Positions 48,061 to 61,200 of a stretch of DNA of 64,000 bases are shown in pieces. The DNA comes from Hetaerina americana. Its lineage: Eukaryota; Arthropoda; Insecta; Odonata; Calopterygidae. Below the pieces are notes generated by a model. That model made no database searches. It was not told where the DNA came from and saw nothing but the letters and a program-made list of their open reading frames with translations. A program made the translations under genes and the position numbers. The stretch lies in the NCBI GenBank assembly GCA_022747635.1, contig JAKTNV010000024.1:7779303-7843302 (forward strand). The letters are read 5' to 3'. Within the stretch, counting starts at the first letter, position 1. Each line of letters begins with the position of its first letter.

Positions 48061-50155
48061 GAGTGCTTAGCTGGGTCAGTCATCATTGACAACAGGGATG
48101 TAAATCAATAGAAAATTAGCAGTTTTTTTACATTATCGTCTTTCAACGTGTTATGTTTTCCTAAGAAGGCAACTAATTATCTATAACATCTGTGCACAAT
48201 GAAAAAGCATTCATGCAATTAATTCTGCTAACCGAGAGTCATGAATTATTGGATCTTCTTTGTTTGAGAATAGCATGGTAGAAAATTTCTTGATAATAAG
48301 AATGCTTTCTTCCACTAATAATAAGCGCCTACTGATATTCTCATGTTTTCCTAGTATCTAGCAGGCATGGAATAGTTCCCGATTAATAAAATCATTGCAG
48401 ATTCTTGTATCTTTATGTTTTTTAAAAATTAATCCTCAAGTAAACATCAATTCCTTGCAGGACCAAAGTGAATTCCTATGCAGAGCGGAAATGAGCTTGC
48501 GTCTATTTCCATTAACGCATTTATTATCTCAGTGCTAGCAATTAAAAAACAAAAAGGTATCATTGGACGGCTGTCATTTATCTACATAAATGTTTTAAAA
48601 AGTCAGGTACTTCAAGGGCAACCTCTGCCATAAGTTGTATTTTTATTTAGGTGACCAATCAAATTTTTAAAACTATTTGATTATTAAATCGTTATCTGCT
48701 TGTAAATTTCTATGCTTAAAGGTAAAATTGTGAAATACTTGCATATTTAAAATTAGTATTGCCCGTTGGATTACATAGGGTAGATGGGTAGTGAAATGGT
48801 AGCACAAAACCACGAAAAACTAATTTTTAACCTTAAAAAACTGGAGAAAATTTAGAATCAGAAACTTAACTAATTGCTGGCTACCCTAGCTGAACGGGAG
48901 ACCGAACAAAAATAAATGACTCCACGTATTAAAAATGGTGTATGATCTTGAGTACAATACTTCGTAACCTAGTGTCAAAAGTATTTCATAAGGACATTTG
49001 TATTCCCTTGAAAGTCACTGTCCAGTACTATTTGGTGTAGCATAAAAAACACGAGCACACGCAAAAGTTTATTGCAGATATTAAACTGGATAGAAACGTT
49101 GGATGACTTATGATATTTGAGAAGCAAATATGGTCGTAAATTGGAGGTTTTCGAAATGTTGGTTGGGAGAATAATGTAGGAAATGAAATGGATGAAATAA
49201 GGGAAAATTAGTTTTGGACCTGTTGGTAGAAGAGAGAAAGTATTTGGAGAAGATTTGAAGACCACCGTAAAAGGTGATGAAAGAAACAATATGTAGTAAT
49301 GCGGTGCGGGAGGTGTAATAGGAGAGAGAACGTTATGCAAGACAAATAGAGTAAGAAGAAAATGAATTGGAACGGCATCTGGTCGAAATTTATTGTAGCT
49401 GGGGAATGATTGAGTTTAATGAAATGGTATTTATGTGAGAAAGTTCTTTCTATGCCCAAATACCTAAGAAAACTATGCTATTGTTCGAACATTCTTCGTA
49501 AGATAAATTTTACTTGTCTACGTGTAAGATGATTTGTTCGGAAAATTCTAGACAAAATGCATTTCCAACATTTTTCTCTTGCCTAATCTGCGAGAAACGC
49601 AGACATTACTGTCCCGCTGATAAGTGAAACGATTTCTGATTTTAAGATTCCGGTAAAGGAACAGAATGACGTTACTTTTTGTTAATATTGTTTCAATTGC
49701 CTAATTTCGCTGTGTATGCTGTAGCACGGGAGTAATCTCCTTATTCAGTGAATTCATAGGTTAATAGGGGCTCATGGAATCCTAAAATGCTTGAGCGTAT
49801 TGAGTAAGTTTTCAAATTGGACCCTGTTTTTATCTGCTAAGAGTATAATTTCTATTGAAATTTCCTTTTTATATTAAGAGGTTCATGTTTGATCTCAAAC
49901 TAAAAATTAATGCAGAAGGCGTTAATGCAATTTTATGTAAGAAAGTTAATAAATCCTCAAACAATATTCGAAAATATTTGTCACCTCTTCCATGTCGGAT
50001 TAATTTTCCTTTGACACCCTTAAAATATCAGTTGAGATGGACTTAAGAAATTGATGTTACTTTTGCGAAAAAGTCGTAGAGCAGACGTTCGTAGGGATAC
50101 TTAGCAGGCACGGTGTCCGCTTCTAGAGAATCAGTGGACAGACTTTTATCGATTG
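48061..50155 (+). other. Intron 3, 48.1-50.2 kb: nothing recognised
   Basis: AT-rich. The minus-strand frame of 121 codons at 48975-49340 resembles no family. Confidence 0.5.
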
Positions 50156-52650
50156 TTTGACAACCCAAGGTGCTCCCTTCGTCCCCCCCTTGTTTCCCTT
50201 TCCTGCACCGTTGACTTCCCGCTCCGCTCGTAATCCCTTTCCCTCAAGACTGGCGATCCACGGGGGTCACCCCCTCCCCTATGCCCCGACACCCCCCTCC
50301 CCACTACTCCATCACCCAACCGAGCTTTTCCATTTCTCCCTCTCTTTCCCTATGGTCTACACGAGGTACTTTACTTTTGTTCAAACTTGCCATCCAAGAA
50401 TGTGACATCGAATGTCACAATTCGAAGTAAAAAGAACTTTTATAAAAGAATGGAGAAATAAGTACGCGCTGAATGACGGTACTTCTCACCCCTCTTCTTC
50501 TCTGCCCTCTCGCTTCTGTAGTACCTCCAGATTTTATTTCTTCCCCAAACAACGGCTGTCTCGTCCCGATCCGCGGAGATATTGCATTGTCCCCATCCGA
50601 GGAAGCATAATTGGCAATCGAAATGGGAACTTATTCTATTTTCCGTCTCCTATTCCCAGCCGCTATTCTCATTCGTCCACAACCGCAGTGCACGTTTCTG
50701 GAAATTTTTTGTGCTGATATGTCGCGTTTAATTCTGTCACATTTTCGTCCGACCAACCAGAGGAGGAGCTGAATCAATGATAATCTATGATTGTGCAGAT
50801 GGAGTCCTTGTTAAAAACTGTTGAAGGCAGTGGGACACATTTTTGCTGATAACATTGACGGGCTGTCATTCTCCCACTCCTGGAGTTAGTTCGTCGATAC
50901 CGGTCAAAAGTCAAATGAGCTCCGAGAAAAAAAAGGTAACCTAACCACCAAGTTTTTTGGAATTGATTCGGATATCATGTAAATTCCATATTGTCCTATC
51001 ATGATTTTAAAGGATTTGTCCCATTTGACGGCGGCTATTTTATGGGCTTGCTACTATTTATTTTCATTTGAAGGGGCCCTGTTCAATTATCAACGTTCAG
51101 CGAATTGGCCCTTTAATAACTTGCGTTAATGTGTCAAGTACTTGGAGGTGAATTCGTTATACTTAGGTTTTTCCACCTTTTTTAATTCATTGGCACCACA
51201 AACTTTTCGTACGAGAAAAATCGGTAATAGATAATGACGCTCCACATGTTCGGCGCCTAAAAAAAATTGTTCCGGAGGTAATTATGTAATCGGATGGACC
51301 TCACTTTTTCAATTTCATTGAAAGAATGCCTCTTTAGGCGATTTATTGGCGACAATTTCAGTGACATTAGTTTGAAATTGTCTCCTTATTGTTCTGTATT
51401 CCCAATAAACGCTTGGTCGATCTTTTCCGTGCCCCAATCTTCCTTAAAATATCGAACTTATGGTTTTTTAGGCCTGCATACTTACTTTTGAATCGGGCCT
51501 TTTTAGATAGATAGTCGAATTGGAACTGTGTGTGCTTCCAAATATTTTTGTTTAAAAATAGAGATCCCATGATTTTAGCCTTCAGAAACGTATGTTACCA
51601 CCCAATGTAGGGAGACAACTCTGTAATTATTTTATGTATTTAAGGCTTTCTTCCTTTCAGAAGGATTATTTCTTGTCAATGAGAAAACTCGGGTTAAAAA
51701 TCGTCAATTTCACATTGATCACGGACCACCGTGTGGGATCACTCCATTTTCTGAGCAGAGACGTCAGCGAAACTTCCGATTCCTCCCCATAATCTCTTTG
51801 TGGAATGTCGGTGCCTCCAGGGGTAGTGGCAATATCCGCACCGCAATTTTATTGTTTAGGAAATTAAAGTTAAAACTGTTCAGTCATGAATGAATGTGAC
51901 ATATTTTCCAAATCACAATTATTTTTTGGGAAATTTATCTAAATAATTATTTCTGCGTATATATTGTATTTTTTATGGGATGAGCAATTTGAAAAAATCG
52001 TAGCAAAAATAGCCATCGTATTTATTCCCAAATTACTCCGTTAATAAAATAATTTCAAATCAAATAATAGCGCAATCGACTTCTACTTTCACAGTTAATT
52101 TATTTAAATTCGTTTGTATTTTCTAGTTTGGTCATGCCGAGGATCATTTTCATTGGAAAGTTGATTTGGTTTAATCTTTCGAATCATATTTGTGCCTTCA
52201 CAAATGAATGTTTGACAAAGCATGGATCAGTGTATTCCATCATATGACCAAGTGATGCGATGATTGGGAGATATTGACTAATTGTATGAATTTAATTGGA
52301 TTATCCCGCTGTCGCATTTATTTGAATAACATAGTCGAAATTGTGCTTTTTATGGTGAGATTCTCATTTCTAAAATCCTCCTGTTCTGTAAATTTGTTTA
52401 GGGTGTGTCTTGAGCAGTAACTAATCAGTATCCTGTGTGTCTACGTTTCGGATAGCATTTAGTTGCATCCGGTAAGTATAGTGTGTACTAAAATGACTCC
52501 CTGACTATCATATGCATCCTTACCTCGTTCTTCTCTACGCTCCCATATCATTCGCTCAGCTATTTTAATTTTTTCCAAAAAGATTTGCCGTCAGTCGATC
52601 TCCGTGCATAAATTAGGCGATAAGGTCGCACTGGAGACCGACTTTCTGGC
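50156..52650 (+). other. Intron 3, 50.2-52.7 kb
   Basis: A pyrimidine-rich tract lies at 50160-50345 and a weaker one at 50480-50700. The rest is AT-rich, with no recognised gene or element. Confidence 0.5.
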
Positions 52651-53480
52651 TGGATGACTGAAACACCTCACACTCTCACTCCTATTCTCACACACACACA
52701 CGGCGGGATCCGAGATCTGCATCTCTTTTCATTGCCTTTCCCTCTCATGTATGGAGAGGGGGCGGGAAACGAGGGTTCGATTCCGCGTTTTTTAATTTCA
52801 CTCGCTCCCCCAACACCCCTCCTCCCCCTTTCCACATCGCGGGGCGGGAGAAAGCCAGAAGGGAGAGGGAGAGAAGGGTTTGGGGCGGTGGGCGGGTGTG
52901 GTTTGAGGGAAGAAACTCCGCACACGTACACACACCCACATACACATGCATACAAGGTTCGCCAGAAGCCATCCACCCACCTTCCCTTCTCCCAGTCTCC
53001 CCACACCCCTACCTCACTCATCCCCATTCACTCTCACTCCTCCCGCTTCGCCCTCACTCTCGGCGTCTGCCTCGGGAGCTCTCCGGCTTCGGGTGAGTGG
53101 TCCTGCTCCGTTTCTGCCGAACACGCTCCCAGCGCGGAAGGACCGACGAGAGGCAAGAGTGGGTTGGGGGTCGTGAGGGTTTGGTGTGGGATCGGGGAAG
53201 GGGGTTGGTTTGGAGTGTGGAAAGGTGGTATGTGGTGGAAGAGGGGTGGGACGGAACGCGGAGGGACGCCTCATCCCACTATCGGTTAAAGCATGTTCAG
53301 CTGCCACAGTTTCGTTCTCTCCTCCCTCCCCTACCTCTTGGCTCTCTCTTTCTCTCGCGCCTCATCCTTTTCACTCTCTCCTCATTTACTTCCTCTTCTC
53401 CCCTCTCCTCGTAATTTTCCATCCCCTTCCCTCGGGCTCCCCTTTCTTTTTTTTCGCTTGGAAGATACTCCAGAGGCTGT
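52651..53480 (+). other. GC-rich island with CA repeats and a strong splice-donor sequence
   Basis: It contains CA/CACACC runs (52680-52705, 52920-52955), C/T-rich tracts, a G-rich stretch (53155-53280) and a further C/T-rich tract (53310-53450). GGGTGAGTGG at 53091-53100 is an excellent 5' splice-site match. The frame of 211 codons at 52654-53289 is low complexity and not accepted as a gene. Confidence 0.5.
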
Positions 53481-55840
53481 GTCATCATATATAAATTTCT
53501 TCGATTTTTTTAAACGTTGGGGTGCGCACTGTTCACCTATTTAGATGGGCGTCGGTTATACCTCGGGATTACTATTGCATATTTATGGATATTTCGGATT
53601 CCCTCTTGGCGAGTACCTCTCTATTTGATCCTTTCAAAGGAATTCCCAATTTACTGTGAAGTAAAATTAAAAGCGGGCCCAGGAAACCATTGGTCAAATG
53701 GGTCCAAAAATTTAAAATTTCCACCTTAGATGGCGTGTGCTTTAAACGATACACCGACAGCACATTTCGTATTTGCCTTAATATGAGAATCAATTCTTGG
53801 AAGGTATCGTCCAATTATTTCAAGGAAATTGGTCCTGAAAAATGGCGTTTTTTAAAAATCTATTTCTCTTGGTTTTCTTGGTATTCGACCGTTGGCGTAC
53901 TATTCAATCATCGCAACCCATGCCGATGTTCTTTCATCCATCCGATGTGTTTTTTGAGAGCCCTGAATAAGCTACTCTTTCCGCTATCTTTCTCGTTACC
54001 CCTTACCCTCTTTCTCCTTCCACTCTCCCGCCACTTTGCTTCTCATTCGTCTGCGCAGGCTCTCGTGGCCATCCGACATTACGCTGGAAATTACGTATCT
54101 AAAAGCGGCAGAGGGGGGGTGCGGTACGACAGTTGAGTGCTCCCAGCTCTTTCTTATCCGTTCCATCTCTCTCACTGCATCTCATGTACCTAATCTTTCA
54201 TTAATTCAAAATTTACTATTGTTTTGTATTAGATGGAGCGATTTTGAAAAATGAAAGCATTTCACCGTTCATCCGTGTTCATTTTTTTCCGTTGTGCTCA
54301 GTTCACGTTTCGATAAAATTTTCATATCTCTCATAATTTGCAACTGCTATTGTAGTCCTTTTAACTTACTTTTTTGTGAAGGATATGTTAAAGAAAATTC
54401 ATTTATGCTGATTTTAAATGCTTAAGAACATCATACCATCGGTTGATAGTGAGAACTTGTGACCCTAATCTTCTTTGCTATTCGGACTTTCCGTCCTATT
54501 TGTTCCGTTTGATGTTTTGTTTTTCGTATAGCTAGGATACAGTACTGCCGATTTTTTGTGACCATAAATTTCTTGGATGATGAGAAGGATCAAAACCAAC
54601 CCGAGTTTCCGCTAAAAATAAAGCAAGTTTACAGCAATAACGCATCACTTTATTCGTACATTTGATCTGTAAACACGTTATATCTCCACTTTTAAAAAAA
54701 CCTTCCCCGTCGTCGCCATGCACTTAAAGTTCCTCTTTGGTAGTTTGCTTTTAGGAGACCTTCTTATGTTAATCTTTCAATTTCACCGAGTAATTATTGA
54801 GATGCAAAAATTGTATTGGAGAGAACATGCTGCTAAGGACTCTAGATTTCTAATATTGCGATGTTATTTTCCACATCATGATGCGCTTTTAGGGAAAGTC
54901 TTCTCGTTGACATGAAAGTCTAGGGAAAAAATGCTTTATACAAAAAATGGATACCGGCTCATTTTGCTGGTGATAATCCTGTCTGAAAATAACCGACGCT
55001 GAGGAAGTTTTCAGTAGAACCACGATCTTCACTTTTGTGCCCTTTTTGATGTTCTGTTACTCAGCAGGGAGTAGGTCAAAATATTTTCCGCATAATATTT
55101 AGTCCAATCCATTCCGGTTCGTGACGTGGGCTGTTCACACTGCGAAACTCCCCTCGTAGCCTGTAGCACGAATTACAAATTTAAAATGGTTCAATTGAAT
55201 ATTTGTAAAACATTTTTATAAGAGTAATCTTCAGCGTTGGCGTGTTGATGCCGTGGTCGGTCTAGCAATTTGTATCATTAATGAGTCACACCACCATTAT
55301 TCAGTGTATTACTCTTGCATTTATACCGCGTATTAGCTAACTAGAACGCGCTCAGAGCTCACCGTACGATGGGAATCACAATTCAGACAAACTGGGTTAG
55401 GGTTGGAATAAGGAACACAAGTAATAACAAGGCTGAGCTCAGCAATTATGTGACATGTTTTAAGAAGGCTTATGATTTTTACGTAGTGAAATTCCTGCAT
55501 CTAGGGCGCTGTCTTTGGTCCAATATGCTACCAATATTCAACAAATCTCTGATTACTAGCAATCCGTGTCAGCATTATAAATCCTTCTAGTTACACATTT
55601 TTGTCCGAAACATGACCGAGGAAAATAGTTCACCAGAAACAATTACAGATGACTCTTGAACTTAGATGCTTGAAGAGTTTGACCACCGCAGCACTGAAAG
55701 TTTTATTTGTGACTAAGTTATTCGTTAGGAAGAAAATAGTTATCGGTAACCTGAAAAAAACCTATTAAAAGAGAACGTGCTATAATTTAACGACTTTTCC
55801 GAACCAACGGTTGTCTTTTTACGAATTTCGAGCGAGGGCA
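53481..55840 (+). other. Intron 3, 53.5-55.8 kb: nothing recognised
   Basis: Mixed intronic DNA with a short pyrimidine-rich tract near 53985-54050. No gene or element identified. Confidence 0.5.
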
Positions 55841-56575
55841 TATTTTTCTCCGCCACTTCGCATGCGTCTCCTACCCCCTCACCTCCTGTACTTCCCTAAA
55901 CTCCTCATTCTCTTTCGTTTCTCCCCTCCATCCTTGGCCTCCCCGCTCACCTCACTCTTCCCTGTCTTCTCTCTCCTCGCCTCTTCAGCCTGCCTCACTC
56001 TCACTTTCCTTTTCCCCCAAACACTGTCGACCATCCCTCTCCACGCTCGTCCCGTCATCTCCCCCCTTTCTCCTCTTCTCTCGATTTCTTCTTCCCCAGT
56101 GTTTCGCTTCCAGTCCACAAACCTTGTCAAGTGATTGTACTTACTGGTGGGGAGAGTTATACGGAGAAAGAGAGAGGGAAGGACCGAAGGGTGGGGTTTC
56201 CCGTGTCGCGGTGTAGGGGGAGTGAAATTAAATTTCATTTCGCGGCCCTTGAAAAGAAGTCTCGTTTTCGGGTAATTAGAGAGCGGGCGAAGTTTACTTT
56301 CTTCCCTCGCTCCGCTACCTCCTTCCCTTCCTCCCCCATCCTCGCACCAAACCCAGGTCTCCTTCCCCGCCTCACTCCTGGCCCTCTCTCCCCTCTTTTC
56401 ATTTCCTTTCCTTTTCCTTCTCTCCTCCCTTCCTCAACTTCGCTCTCCATAAACTTTTCTCTCTCCGCACATCTTTTGAACTTAGTTCCTTCTCCCGTCG
56501 TCTCCCTGTTCCGGTTTTATCTTCCCCTCCACTCTCCGCTCCAGTCGATTATGCACTCGCCTCTGTTAATTACAT
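55841..56575 (+). other. Paired polypyrimidine islands
   Basis: C/T-rich tracts at 55850-56115 and 56290-56545 flank a purine-rich segment (56140-56220). The open frames are compositional. Confidence 0.5.
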
Positions 56576-56884
56576 ACTAAATCTCTTTTTCGTGCGTCAG
56601 TTGTACATTTGATTTATGACCCACGATTACTGCTTTATGCTAAATTAGATCTGTCGATATGACCATTGTGTGTTAAAGATGAAATTCATGTTACGTTTTC
56701 ATTGAAATTAGCAACAATGCTATCATGATATCTCATCGAACCTAAATGTTCTCCTAACAGTCGTTTTAAATTTCTTTTTATTCATTGCCTAGGGGGTTAA
56801 ATTTATTGCTCTTAAAATGAAGTTAAATAACTTCTACGGCATTTTTTAGAATTACAATTTAATGTATAACTTTTGTTAATTTAA

Positions 56885-57095
56885 AACCTTGATGGAAAGG
56901 AAAATGAGGGGTAAGCGGGGAAGAGGCTGGTAGTAAACAGGTTTTTTTAGCATAAAGGCAGGTAGACGTTACGAAGTTCCGGAGAAGAAAATCATGCAGA
57001 GCAAACAAGAGGAAATTATCGAACCACATAAAAGATTGGCGCTGAGGACCATCCAAAAACCCACCTTCTTAGGTGAAATATCTTGAATGAATGAA
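56885..57095 (+). mobile_element. LINE 3' end, decayed
   Basis: The translation KTLMERKMRGKRGRG, near 56885-56930, is the common C-terminal signature of RTE/CR1-type LINE proteins. It is followed by stops, a remnant resembling Y.E...K...Q...WR, and CCATCCAAAAACCCACCTTC at about 57051, which resembles the terminal motif of the 8.8 kb LINE. A TGAA-type tail follows (57083-57095). Confidence 0.6.
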
Positions 57096-57294
57096 TGTGC
57101 CTATTCTTTGACGCCTGACAATATATTCATTGGTGCTTTAAGCCTTTATTTCAGTTGTAATTTTAATTTCTAATTTTAGGAATATAAAATGAAATTGATG
57201 CTTCAAGCATCGGGTTGAACAATAGTTTTTAACATTTGGGTTCACGCGATTACATACAGAATGCCAATATCGTAGGCAAGATGCACAATACCTT

Positions 57295-57335
57295 GGTTAT
57301 TGAGTTAATGGCAGGCAGCCATTAACTCGATAACC
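57295..57335. repeat. 18-bp inverted repeat with 5-nt loop
   Basis: 57295-57312 and 57318-57335 are complementary except for one G-T pair; the loop is AGGCA. Confidence 0.9.
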
Positions 57336-57429
57336 TAGAAGGGCTCAAAGAACCGTGATGTTTGATAGGAATAATTATTTTCATTCATAGAATTATTTTC
57401 AATAGTATATTGGAAGAAGCTTTGAGGAC

Positions 57430-58270
57430 AAATTCTAATACTTCTCCCTCTGCGAATCTTCCTTTATCTTCCTATTCCCTCATTCCTTCCGTCACATTCC
57501 TCCTCCTTTCTGTAAGCCTTTATTTCCACTATTTTGCAGTATTGCCGTCATTTCTACTAGCTAGGAACACTATACCTTAATTTCGCCACTCCAAAGAGAT
57601 AATCATTTAAAATGTTTTGTGAGGAAAATTGAAACTAAGTCGACGATCTTACCATTGCTGTAAGCAATCGTCTGCGCCGAATGGCTTCTTTTGCGCGTTT
57701 ATCCCCGTTTACTTTGTCACGTGCGGTACTTCACCGTCTTCACTAACCTCCGTGCCCATATATGCCTCACTCTTTATCCTTTCTCTCCTTCCTCCTCCAT
57801 CCCTTCCCCTTTCGCCTTACCATTGCCCTAGCCATTCTTTTCCGCTCCCGGATCCATTCGTCTCCCCTTTCGCGCCGTTCCCCTTCGTTAGCGCGCTACC
57901 CTCGATATCATCGCTCTCGCTTCGCTTGCCCCCGCCTGCTCGCGGGCGTGTAAGTTTCCTTTCTTTCATTTCCGCCCCGCATCCTCCTACTCACTACGCT
58001 TCTTGCCGTGCCCCCATGGTCGGTGGTGGTCGATTTATTTATTTGGGTTCAACGAACAGTCGCCGAGGCACGGGGTAATTAGGTCGATGCACTGCCGATA
58101 AAGGAAAGGGTACCCAAGGATGGCGATTTAGAATTGAAAAAAAAAGCCTCGAGTATGAGAAGGGAGGGAGCGGTGGACGGTTTCGTTCGAGCAGTTTTGT
58201 TTCCTCTCTACCCACGTCGGGGAGTCCACTCCGGGGTCGAGTCAAGTTTTCGGTGTGTGGTGTCTCGCCA
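57430..58270 (+). other. Pyrimidine-rich and CpG-rich island
   Basis: C/T-rich at 57440-57510 and 57730-57940, then CpG-rich to 58260. CGTGTAAGTTTCC at 57947-57959 is a good splice-donor match at the end of the C/T tract. No protein domain. Confidence 0.45.
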
Positions 58271-61200
58271 GGGAGATATTTGTACCCAAAGGATTCATAA
58301 AGTGTGGTGCCTTGACATGTTAATTAAATACGGAAAAATATTCGATATATCGGAATTGCAGTGTAAATGGATATGGATGGCATTGTATATTCACCAGGTG
58401 CATGTGCTTGTACACCTCTGGGTTCCCGTTATTGCAATCGAGAACAGATATTTACAGTGAAATATTGTAAATACCAAATTTAAATGAGAACTTGATGTAT
58501 CACAATTCTTGGCCTCTGCAAGTTCAGTATCATGCATAAGGATTTCGTACACACCAATGAACAGGCAGTGGGTACTCGGAACGAAATGCGTGTTCTGTTG
58601 GGGATAGGGAGTGTACGAGGATTCGTTCTCTAGTAATGGCACAGTTGGTTATATGGCGAACTGGTGTCCGTTGCCGTCGGCAGCGGGATGAATGAGGAGC
58701 ACTCGCGCCCGCAACATCAAAATCCGTCGCTGTGTGCCCTCGCTCTCACACAGTGACGTGAGTCTCAATGGTTTCGGGACAGCATGCGTTCATTTTTCCA
58801 ATGAAGACGTTGTTCTTGTTCCTGAAGTCTTGGCTTTGGGAGTTGTTTGATTAGCCGAATAATCTTGCGAACCAATCTTGTTCAGCTGGGTATGAAAGTC
58901 TTACTCTAGCTGTCGGTGAGTCATTATTCTATTTCTGTGAAGGAGACTCGGTGGCCCATTACCAGAAGGGATTTGAAGTGTTCGTCGGAAGACTCGAGAT
59001 TTCTCTTGCTAGTTTAGGCAGAGATTTTTTGGTTATCTATTGGTTTATTTACTGGATGTTATAGCTGAAGCTACTGTATGCCACCTCCTATAAGCTAACA
59101 TGGCATGTTGATAAGCCAGCCAGCTTTTGCCGAAAACCTATTTTTGTGTTAATTTTTGCTTGACGGGCTATACTTTTAGTTGGAGTCTTCAGTCTTTCTC
59201 CCCAATCGAAAACGAGTTTCTTACTAAACGCACTTTCATAAATTCAGAAAATATCAATTAAACTGTCATTCGTGTTCATAATGTTTGTCTGATTGCCGAA
59301 GCACCCTAAAGTGCCTTGGTATGAATCAAAATCAATCGTGTTTTTGGTTAACTTAGTGAAGTTTAATGATATTTTATCCCGATGGATAGTCGACGCTACT
59401 GCGGTTTGCTTCGAACTAGTCACTGAATGCGCTCCATCCTGTGAGGCTTCATGAGGGACAAAATGGATATTTTTAGTTTTATTGGACATAAAAGCATAAA
59501 AAATTTGGAATTGTTAAATTTTAGCCTATAATGAAGAAGAACAAAAACCTTAAAATGGATGTGCGGAAACCGTTTTGCTTCAGGTTTACAAAGGTGACTT
59601 GCAACATTTATTTGCTCGTGTGTCAAAATTACTTGGAAGTTTAAGGTCTTTTTGGTGATTTCTTCTTTAACACAGTTGTATGCCATGGTAATATTGCAAG
59701 TACTTAAGCGTTGTAGTGTGCATGAAATGACTTTCCCCCATGGCGCCATTCGCGTGTGGGTTAAGAGCTTTTCATCCAAACAATTTTCTTCCGGGGAGGC
59801 CATAGAAAGAAGCAGGGGTCGTATTTACGGTGGTCGGGTTGTTATCATTGTCTTTCGGCCGCCACTACGAGGAGGGTTGAGTATTGCGGCATCGTATCGT
59901 TTGGTGCAGATACTAGTGGGAGAGCTCGGTCAAATATTAGGGTCCAATCCACCACGCAAGAGGCTCTTTTTTATGTAGCATTACGGGTTTTATTTGCCAT
60001 AAACAAGTGCTGAGCTGGAGTTACTTCCAGTGCAGTACGTACTCATACATGTGATGCCTGTATGAATATTTTCGCGAGGGCACTACAACCAGGGAAAATA
60101 TAGAATGTCGGTTGAGGGGAGATATTATTTGGTTGTGTAATATACTGAAATAAATGAGTGATACTTTGAGTCGAGGTAAATGTGGCTCACATTTCGTTAT
60201 GCATTTCGATCCACTTCGTTTTTAAGTTTTCCAAAACTTAGGAAGTATTATTTCATCTGGCAGAACTCATAATATTTATAGTTTGCCGGGGAAACGCCTC
60301 TCGTCGTTGAAGATAATCCTCCCCTAATTCCTGTATATTATAAAACACAATTATTATATTACAGTAAATTGCCCTGCGACAAGATTAAAACGTTTAGGGA
60401 ATGCCGAAGTAATATGATTTTCCAGATAAAAATTTATTAGCTTGTACCCTTTTCTTTGGGACATCTTGAAATTCCGCGGGCAGAAATCGTAGCCCTTACG
60501 CATCCTTAGCAAGTGGAATTTCAGAGAGGAGAACTTCTGCTTTTTCCCAGTGCGGAAGGATTCCACCAAGTGACGCTCAGGCTATTAGCCATGACTTGTG
60601 AGTTAATTGGCGAGGAAGCCCATTGCCAGATTATGTAATCCACGTGAATCTTTTTTATTTTAACGGATTTAATTACACGCTGGTGTTATTTATATTAAGG
60701 AAATCTCGCATTTGTTACAACGGAAGGATCTTAAGTATTGCATATCGGAAATGAGTTGAAGACGAGAAATGTACGAAGTACCTGCGGCAGTTAGACGTAT
60801 TGGAACTTCTGACTGACTGCCCCTTGTGGACTTAAGATTCCCGTACAAATTCTTATAGTACGTCAATAATAGTCTCTGGTAATTGAAATCTCAATTCGAG
60901 TTCTAGTAAGTATGGGCGTAAAACACATGCAAAAATAAGCAGTAATTTTTTTGGATCTATTTATCGAATTAGATGCTTGTGTTAATATGTTGTAAGCCAA
61001 GCAACCGGTAAAGATATTTTAACAGTTGGCTTTGACGGACTTTTAAATTGAGCCACTTTTAGCGAATGCACCAATGGGTGATGCACAATGCAGTTCTCCT
61101 CTGAAACAGGAGCATACTTATGTAAAGCATTTATTGACTTATTTTTAAGGAATAGAAGCATTCAATAATAACGTATCAATTGCAGATGTGGTAAGTTAAG

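Noticed and set aside
48975..49340. 121-codon minus-strand frame in AT-rich DNA
   Set aside because: Phe/Ile/Leu/Ser-rich, no motif and no supporting context.
52654..53289. 211-codon plus-strand frame
   Set aside because: It spans CA repeats and pyrimidine tracts, and other frames overlap it on both strands. The composition is that of the DNA.
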